From Loxodes magnus (lineage: Eukaryota > Ciliophora > Karyorelictea > Loxodida > Loxodidae), in contig CAMPDV010000699.1 in NCBI GenBank assembly GCA_946699065.1, positions 62,001 to 126,000 on the forward strand: DNA of 64,000 bases. Reading direction: 5' to 3'. The notes under the pieces were generated by a model. The model searched no databases. It worked only from the letters and a program-made list of their open reading frames with translations, and had not been told where the DNA came from. This document shows, one piece after another, positions 57,030-64,000 of the stretch. Position 1 is the stretch's first letter, and every line of letters begins with the position of its first letter. Position numbers and translations under genes: made by a program.

Positions 57030-57920
57030 ATATATCAATGAATGAATAAATCATCACTATTCTCCTATGTTATGGTTTTTGAGATTTAAGAGCTTTTAGA
57101 ATTAAAAGACAGAAACTAAAAAAAAGACGAAAAGTTTAGTAGTTTGTCTCTAATCGTAGTCTTAGATCTTGTTTGAAAATGCTTTCAAATGCAACTATCG
57201 ATTTTATGAAAACTCTAATTCACTTAACTAAGAAAAAAGAAATACAACAACGAAAATAATTTCCAGTAGATCACCCTTTTTTAAGGTCGTACAACGTTCA
57301 TTCTTATATAACAAAGTTTTTTACTTCTGTCCTTTGATTCTCATTCACCTTTTGTGTCTAGATCATCTTCTTCTGATAGATTTATTCGATTTAAGCATTA
57401 AAATATCTTCTAGTAATGCTCCGATTTGCCTCTTCATTTCAATATCTAACACATGTCGTTGTTAAACTGTCTAAGAGGCATTTCTAAAAATCTTCCTTGC
57501 ATTGCTTGAATGTCTTTTGTCGAATAAGTTGCCACTTGCATGAATATTGGGTTTCACATTCAGCTAAGATGTAATAAGCTTAGAAACTGGATTCTCAATT
57601 TCGCTATTTCGGTGTCCAGATTCTTTTGATTAAATTTAAAAGCGTAAAAAGATAGAAAGTGAGCCTTTCTTTAGAGTGAAGCATAGTTAAAAACCCAACT
57701 TAATACATTCTAAACTTTCCAAAATTTGGAAAAACTGGAATTACTCTGGCATTTTTAATAGCATAAAGCGGGACAAAATATAATAGCCAATTTTTATTAG
57801 AAGCTCTTACTTAGTCGAACTAAACTGACTCTTATAAAGCATAAATCAGAAACACTATTAAAACTAAATTGAATGATAAGAGTTAAATCCTAAGTATCAA
57901 ATGAGCTCTAAACTGTATGA
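57030..57920. other. No confident gene
   Basis: Minus-strand frames contain short protein-like runs (for example LDIEMKRQIGALLEDI near 57,400), but no domain, start or repeat boundary can be supported. Confidence 0.3.
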
Positions 57921-58700
57921 TTATAAATGTAACTCAATTGCTACTAAAGTATACAACAACTCTAACCTCATAAGAGAAACTAAGGGAAGCAGATGAAGTT
58001 TGTTTTTAACTAGGAGGTCTCGGAGTTCAATCCTTCTAGTCAGATAAGCATGAAATAGCTCATAAAAAGTGGTACTGAACCTCCAGGAAGAGGTCGGGAA
58101 GCTTAAAAAGGACAATGACAAATTAATGGAGAGGCTAAACAAGTAAGAGGAAATCGAATCAAGACTCATGTCGAAGAAAAGAGATTTAAATGTTTTCTGA
58201 AGCATTTTATAAGATCAAAGCAACCAATCTTGAAGCTAGCAAAAATTGCAACTTCAAATGGAGATAAGTGAGCATAAAAGTGACCCAATGTTGATTGAAG
58301 AAGAAATTATTAGAAAGCCTTAAAGATAATAGAGGTAAATGAAGATTAGAAAAAAACGCTTTTGTTGTGGTACTTGTGACATTTATATCGGAAATGTAAG
58401 AAATTCTAGCAGAAAAACGGAACTATTGAATCTAAGAAAAAAGAAGAAAAAATCAAGAAGAAGCAAGGTTTAACTGATGTATTGCATTCCAAGTGGAGAA
58501 ATATATAAAATCAAGAAAGATGCGATAAGACAAGAAAAGGAAAGAAGAGGAAGGTAAGCCTGGAAAATTCCCAGTTCCCAATCTCGCTAAAATTGGCGCT
58601 GCCAAACATTTTTATTTAACAGCAGGAAGAATGAACTACTGTCTTCTGGACGGAGCTGAAATACTTCAAATGGAAAATTTAAGCTTATATATTATTATTA
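57921..58700 (+). pseudogene. Degenerate gag-like ORF (plus)
   Basis: Shared Gag core SEEKLRKQMKFVFNQEVSEF, then one extra A at about 58,055 shifts the coil (LQEEVGKLKKDNDKLMERLN). Knuckle relic RFCCGTCDIYIGN near 58,370. Followed by another relic. Confidence 0.55.
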
Positions 58701-58739
58701 TGAAGTAGAAATTGATCTAATATTTAGCAATTTTTTTAA

Positions 58740-59640
58740 TAAACTATAAGGCAGGATTCAAATCTGGATTTTCGTGACTCCAAAAAAGTTTGAGTGTATG
58801 ATATTCTAGAGAGGCTAGTAATCAGAAAGAGAGGCAAAAAGGTCACCCATCAAATCGAAATTTCCACTTCTGAAGAAAAGCCTTGAAAATCGGATAAAAG
58901 TATTATACATTCGGAATTTTCAATCTCAGAACAGAACAGTAAATAAGCTAAAATTAGCTAATAAAAGTGATGCTGGACCTCCAGGAAGAAGTCAAAAAGC
59001 TGAAGGAAGATAGTAAGAGATTGATGGAAAACTTTAAATTGCAGAGGAAATAGCTCATGACCTAAGAAAGATACCTAAACGCATTTTGAAATATTTCACA
59101 AAAACCAGAGCAGTTAATCATAAAACTAGCAATAGAAGCAGATAGAACTGGTCAACAAAATAGAAAAAAAGAGAAAAATCAAAATTACAGTGTTAAATGG
59201 ACCTGCAAGAATAAGGAAATGATCCACTGATAATCGAAGGAGAAAATAATTCAAGATTTAAATCTAAACAAGAAGCAAAAAGATGTTATTATAGTAATTC
59301 TTGACACATCTATGGAAAAAATGTTAGAAATTTTTAAAAATTTAAATAAAACTACGAAACTAATAGAAAAAGTTGGAAAAAAGAAGAGACAACAACAAAT
59401 AAAAATAAATAGAGAAAGATTATATTGCAGCAAATTCGGAAAAATATACAAGATAAAAGTTACCAATCATAATCTAGGCGAAAAGATACTCAACAACATT
59501 ATGCATAGCAAGGAGAAGAGTTTTAGAGACATTAAAACTTTATATTTAACCTCTGGAGAAATCTAGAGATTGGCTGTAAAGAGGTTGAAATCCTAAGAAC
59601 ACCAAGTTACTAAGAATTAAAAATACAGAAATAGTTAAAA
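58740..59640 (+). pseudogene. Second degenerate gag-like ORF (plus)
   Basis: Coil VMLDLQEEVKKLKEDSKRL and AFWNISQ with UGA Trp. Knuckle relic CYYSNSWHIYG near 59,284 (second and last Cys lost). Lies directly behind the previous relic, so two gag-type insertions are adjacent. Confidence 0.5.
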
Positions 59641-60870
59641 AAATAACAGACACAACATTAATAAAAAAATTAGGCTAAAAAAGTATAGAATAGATCAAAA
59701 ATGCCAGACTAAAAATAATCATCAATGTCAAGGCAATTAAGAAATTAAAGACATTATTACTCTTTTAGCTTAAATTTTAGAATTTAAATTCATTTAGTCT
59801 TTTGCTAACTAGGAAGGAGAAATAACTAAATGACTTTAAAAGTTAAAATTTTTTCTTTTTATCAAAATCTTATCCTAAGTCTAGTATTAAATATCCAATA
59901 ATGTAATTAAACCAACTCTCTAAATAGTTAATGATTCACTTTAACAAAAAATAATTGGAAAGAGTGTTTAGTTATAGCGAAAATAGAATACTAATTAAGC
60001 TTTTTTCAAACATCTTAAAAAGCATCATTTTTATAGAAATTGAATAGGAAAATAAAATTACACTGTTAGAAACGCTTTTTTCCTAAAAATTTGCCTCTAA
60101 AAATAAATAAAAAAAAAGGATGAAACAATTTAAGTTTGTGATTCAGATACTAGGAAAATGTAAGTATATAAGGAAAGAATCTTTCAAAATAAATACTAAT
60201 TATACTCAAGTTTTACTTAGGTTTATAACAATATAAGAAAGAAAAAAATATTCCACCATTCTATTTTTACCAAAAAAACGAACTCTCTTAAACACTTAGA
60301 AACGAACTAGAATATCAGAATATTTTTCTTACTTAGATAAGTAAGTTTTGCTGTGTGAAAATCACTGAATTAAGCACTGTATTTAAGAATGCTAGAGTAA
60401 TTCATAATTTATTATCAGCAAAAGCAAATAAAAAAGCTAAACATGGTAAATAAAATTGTTTCAATATAAATCTAAATAACACAATTTGTGATATCTGAAA
60501 CATATTAAGTCTCTTATTCTTGTTGCTCTAAACCAGAAAAAAAAATTAAGAGTTTTTCTTACATAATAAGATTATTCTAAAAAATGAAATTTGTATTAGT
60601 AACTAGCAAATTAGGTATAAAAAGGTTTCAAGTTTTATCTTTTGAGAGAATATCTATTTAGGGAATATAATCCTAGAAGTGTTTTATTCATTCACTTTAT
60701 GAGCTCATAACATTGATAAAAAATAATAGCTATTTATAATGAAAAAAAGGTATAGAACCTGTCTTGTCGGTTTAAATGTGTTTCATGTGAATGAAATTCA
60801 GTAAAAAATTAAATCATGACAATAGATATTGATAAAAAGTCTATTAGTTGAGTGTATTTTCTATAATATA
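59641..60870. other. AT-rich stretch, no confident gene
   Basis: Forward frames contain runs such as KQFKFVIQILGKCKYIRK near 60,125, but nothing that can be assigned. Confidence 0.35.
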
Positions 60871-60875
60871 CTATA

Positions 60876-61430
60876 ATGATAATAAAATTGGAGAAGAGTT
60901 TACACAACCACTCAAAGCAGGAGAAAAAACCAAAAGCATCTCTTCTTAAGAATGAATCTTGGTTTTTAATTATCTCGGATTTCGTAAATAATATTAAAAG
61001 AGAAGAAAAAGACCAGAAAGAGTATTGAAAAGCTACTTCTTTCATCACTCCTCAAAAAGGCGTGTAATTACTGATGTCTCTCAAAGATTTAAACTGGATA
61101 ATCTCAGAAAATCGTAAATAATGAAGTAAGGGATCAGTGCAAAGAAGGGGACGTTATAAAGGATGACTTGAGTAGCCTGTCAAAATAGCAATTCTTTAGA
61201 ATGGAATAGAAACAGATCTCTATTATAATTTTTTCCAAAAGAAAGTCTGTGACAGAACTGCACAAAAATTTTTGAATTCTAACACAGATTCGATTTCAAA
61301 ACTACGGACATAGATTTACACACATCCTGCTTTATTTATAAGAAGAAATATGAAACTAAGATAGAAGATCTAGACCAAGATTTGGCAACAACGTTGCAGT
61401 TAAATGAAAAAGATAGTATTATTATAAATT
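60876..61430 (+). CDS. Hypothetical protein
   Basis: ATG 60,876 opens MIIKLEKSLHNHSKQEKKPK; further on SWFLIISDFVNNIKREEKD, PVKIAILQNGIETDLYYNFF and, after a one-base shift near 61,320, KKKYETKIEDLDQDLATTL. Length and amphipathic pattern look real, and Trp is again often UGA. PVKIAILQNGIETDLYYN faintly recalls the strand region of nucleotidyltransferases, but I would not assign it. Confidence 0.35.
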
Positions 61431-61479
61431 AATTAATTTTTTAAAGTGACTCTACCATTATTAGGTTAACCTCGAAAAA

Positions 61480-61860
61480 AGCTTTTTACTTTTTTCTATT
61501 TTTTGATTGAACGCATTGCATCAAATGGTGAAATACACTCTTTTAAAATGAGCTATTATTTGTTAGGTTCTCGATTTTTATCTTTTTATCTTCTCCTTGA
61601 TGCTGAGGTTTGTCAATTTGTGCTAAATCTATGAAAGCATAGAATGCAGTTTGCTAATTACGGGTACATATAATGACCCAATCTTGATGAAAACTATTTT
61701 CCTTTTTCAGCTTCTCCAAAGTTTCTAGCCTTAATTCAAAGCTCTTTCATGTCTTTTTAGCAAAACTGCAAGCATTTCCGGCTCAGTAATAGTGGCATAC
61801 GGAAAGTAGGATTGCTACCTTGACTAAGAGCATTTCAATATAATAAAACTTAAAAAAATT
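61480..61860 (-). repeat. Relic related to repeats B'/D (minus)
   Basis: The minus strand contains TATGTACCCGTAAT followed by CATTCTATGCTTT, matching the module at 20,100 and 28,803. No terminal hairpin survives. It separates two hypothetical frames that may once have been one gene. Confidence 0.4.
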
Positions 61861-61864
61861 AAAG

Positions 61865-62400
61865 ATGAAACGGCAAGAGTTAAGTAAAAGAGCTAGTTTT
61901 GAAATAAATGATGTGACTACAACCATTTTAGCTTAATTAAGTGTTCTCAATAGAAATAGAAACGGAAAAATTCTAACCAGTATTAGCATACAGTATATCT
62001 GAAGGGTTCGAATAAAGCAAGATAATCCGTGGGAGGATTTGAAAAAATTTAGCTACCTTTTATCTAACTTATGATGGGAAATAATGAAGGAGAAAGAAAT
62101 AGCATTAGACTGCAAATAAAATGGATCTAAACTAGAGAATATGAGAAGCTTCCCGCTTTTCTGGAGATAAAATTTCTTAAAGAAACATTTTAATTTCCTA
62201 AAAACCTTTTAATATTGTAGGATTTATTATATGATCAATATGTATAATCATCAAATAAAATAAGCACTAAAACTAAGAATAGAAACAAAGTTTCTCTAAC
62301 TTTTAGCTTTTATCTAAAAGAAGGATAAATCTTGATATATAGAAATTTTACTCATTGTAGTATGAAATAAATCTCAACTTAAAAATTAAACATTTGGCAG
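61865..62400 (+). CDS. Hypothetical protein
   Basis: ATG 61,865 opens MKRQELSKRASFEINDVTTT. One frame continues with NPWEDLKKFSYLLSNLWWEI and IALDCKQNGSKLENMRSF for roughly 170 codons, with UGA at several Trp positions. No family recognised; the 3' end is arbitrary. Confidence 0.35.
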
Positions 62401-62624
62401 TTTATATTGAAACATAATAATAAATTAGCGTGGTTTTATCATTATTTAGCTAATTAAGAAATACTATTCCAATTTTAAGTATAGTTGATGCTTTATTCTT
62501 GATGTCACGCTCATCTCAAATTCTTCCTCTAGTTGAGTTTTTGTCCAGATTTTTTTGGTTCTAGTTTAGATCAATTAGATCTATTTTCATCATAAGGTCT
62601 TTTTATAATAAAATAAATAAATGA
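62401..62624. other. AT-rich stretch
   Basis: No gene recognised; ends at the tail of the B repeat. Confidence 0.4.
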
Positions 62625-62930
62625 TATTATAGAGCGCGTAGCACCTCAATGGTACGTAGCTCTTTAATAAAGATTTTTAAAGTTAAAAAAATTCTTGCTG
62701 AAGTCTCCCACAGTGCTAGCTTTCCAACGTGAGTTTTGTATTCTATAGGGCCGCGATCGGAATGCTGCCCTAAGAGACTTTAGTATCTGGCATCTTTCAC
62801 CATTAATGCTTCTTAATGCAACTTCGTACTTATCTTCTCTTCTCTTCTCTTGGCTGGTTCTTCGCCTATGGAGTACTTCCAAAATTTTAAGTAAGTTTCA
62901 GTTGGAGGATTGCTCCTCCCTGTTTATTTA
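62625..62930 (-). repeat. SINE-like repeat B (minus)
   Basis: Terminal hairpin at 62,631-62,668; body with GATGAAAGATGCCAGAT-like sequence on the minus strand and a 5' end near AAATAAACAGGGAGGAGC at 62,930. A frame reads ERCQILKSLRAAFRS and DFSKNFFNFKNLY, matching the copy at 45,641. Confidence 0.65.
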
Positions 62931-63105
62931 TATAATAATAGAAACATTCTTTCTTTTATTTATTCTCTTACTAACGTTTTTGTCTCTATTTCTCATTCTG
63001 TACTATCCTTGCCAGATTTTAAGTTTGCATCTATATTAATATCCCTTTTAGGTTTCTTCTCTAGTGCCTTGGAGAACACTATGCTATGTAGAGATTCAAA
63101 TTATT

Positions 63106-64000
63106 GAGACTAGTTAAACAAGGCAATCTCCTAAGTTCCCATAGAGACTCTGCCCGCTTAAGCATGCTAAGTTTGAGAACCCCATATTTCAAATTTGTAT
63201 ATCAGGACGTTTTACTATCAATGAAACTTGAAAAAAAAAATAGATTTTTCCTATCCAAAATTTATGAAAAGCAAAATCCCTCAAAACTGTATAAAAATCA
63301 CAAAAAGCTGAAAAAATGTGCTTCAACGCTATAGAAAATCTTGATTAAAGGGTAATAAGAAAAATGCCTTAAAGGCTAAGATTATAAGTATCTCCTGATC
63401 AAAGTGAATACCACCTAATAGCAACGTATTTGAGTACAAGAAATAAAAAATTTGTATTGACTATCATATTAAATAAATGACTTAATGATTCTATGGTAGA
63501 TTTTAATGCTTTTTATAAGGATATGAAAATGAGTGTGTGTGATATAAATAATAAAGTAGTGGCTAAAGGTTAGAAAACCATTTTATAGAATGAAGAGCTT
63601 ATAAATGATTTAAGTTTTGAAAGCTTTAAAATTAGGTAATTTTAAAACTTACTGAAACGATAACACTAGCAGTAGCCATTTATTTATTTCACTAAATAGT
63701 GGACTTGAAATAGAAAATGCTGTCGATCTTAATGAAATTTAAAAACTTAAAGCATCAGTAATAATTCATTTATATTGGACCTTCAGAGTAAAATAAAGAT
63801 CTGCTAGCTTAAGAATTAAACACAGGGAAATAATAATGAAAAGAAAAATTAGAAGGTTGCTAAATTTAGATCAGATTTAATAGGAAAGATAATTAAGAGG
63901 GGTGATAAAATTACTAATCCTATTTCTATTTTAATGTTAGCTAAAGTATAAGTTCAACTTCTTAAGCATAACACTTATAACAGCCTACAACGCAAAATAA
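63106..64000 (+). CDS. Hypothetical protein, runs off the window
   Basis: One forward frame reads SEYHLIATYLSTRNKKF, VDFNAFYKDMKMSVCDINN, EELINDLSFESFKIRQ and, at the edge, FRSDLIGKIIKRGDKI. In the middle (63,640-63,800) a neighbouring frame looks more protein-like (LEIENAVDLNEIQKLKAS), so a frame break is possible. The start is not defined; an in-frame Met occurs near 63,317. No family recognised. Confidence 0.3.

Noticed and set aside
61480-61860. Minus-strand frame starting MLLVKVAILLSV like a signal peptide
   Set aside because: The region overlaps a relic of the repeat B'/D module; hydrophobic starts are common in this T-rich composition.
62000-62020. GGGTTCGAATAAAGC as a tRNA B-box
   Set aside because: No acceptor stem, A-box or cloverleaf can be drawn around it, and it lies in a protein-like frame.
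62930-63040. Hydrophobic membrane-like segment FFLLFILLLTFLSLFLIL
   Set aside because: It is read from a T-rich stretch at the edge of a B repeat with no supported start or family.
1-64000. CRISPR arrays, rRNA, group I/II introns, bacterial operons
   Set aside because: No regularly spaced repeats, no rRNA core sequence and no prokaryotic signals were seen; the code and elements are eukaryotic.

Overview
Organism and code. The window is very AT-rich eukaryotic DNA that makes sense only if UAA and UAG are read as glutamine and UGA mostly as tryptophan. With that code, recognisable domains appear (RING/B-box/TLDc, WD40, AP-like endonuclease, reverse transcriptase, CCHC zinc knuckles). In-frame UGA falls at known Trp or aromatic positions: the WD40 KVWDL motif, the endonuclease GD[F/W]N motif, and RT and zinc-knuckle positions. 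This is the karyorelict/heterotrich ciliate type of code. The high load of non-LTR retrotransposons makes a Loxodes-like karyorelict my best guess (inference). Open frames called with the standard code are almost all shadows. Because no codon is an unconditional stop, 3' ends of genes are uncertain.

Layout. The backbone is a tandem family of five RING-B-box-coiled-coil-TLDc genes on the + strand (4,152; 15,115; 22,396 frameshifted; 37,093; 42,545). Conserved spacers separate them, and retroelements have repeatedly been inserted into these. A block of about 9 kb (345-9,355) recurs at about 33,295-42,285. A shorter version lies at 22,390-28,740.

Mobile DNA. (i) LINE-A, minus strand, 9,361-14,848: ORF1, AP-like endonuclease, RT and a C-terminal zinc finger, with two single-base frame breaks. 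Two paralogous empty sites exist in this window. (ii) LINE-B, minus strand, about 29,275-36,965: an unusually long coiled-coil ORF1 plus endonuclease-RT, decayed. The left end of the 9-kb duplication cuts inside it. (iii) Gag-only elements of about 0.9-1 kb encoding one CCHC protein and flanked by 14-16 bp target-site duplications; there are several copies in all states of decay. (iv) SINE-like repeats A, B and D, which end in the same 3' hairpin plus ATTT-rich tail as LINE-A. (v) Repeat E (about 300 bp) with its own 15-bp target-site duplications. At 45.4-47.2 kb, a B repeat and a Gag-only element both sit inside one A repeat.

Right part. From 48 to 64 kb there are relics of gag-like ORFs and B repeats, a RING/pentapeptide/WD40 gene at 53.3-55.7 kb whose frame is broken several times, and a few weak hypothetical reading frames up to the right edge. 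I see no rRNA, tRNA, CRISPR or telomere.
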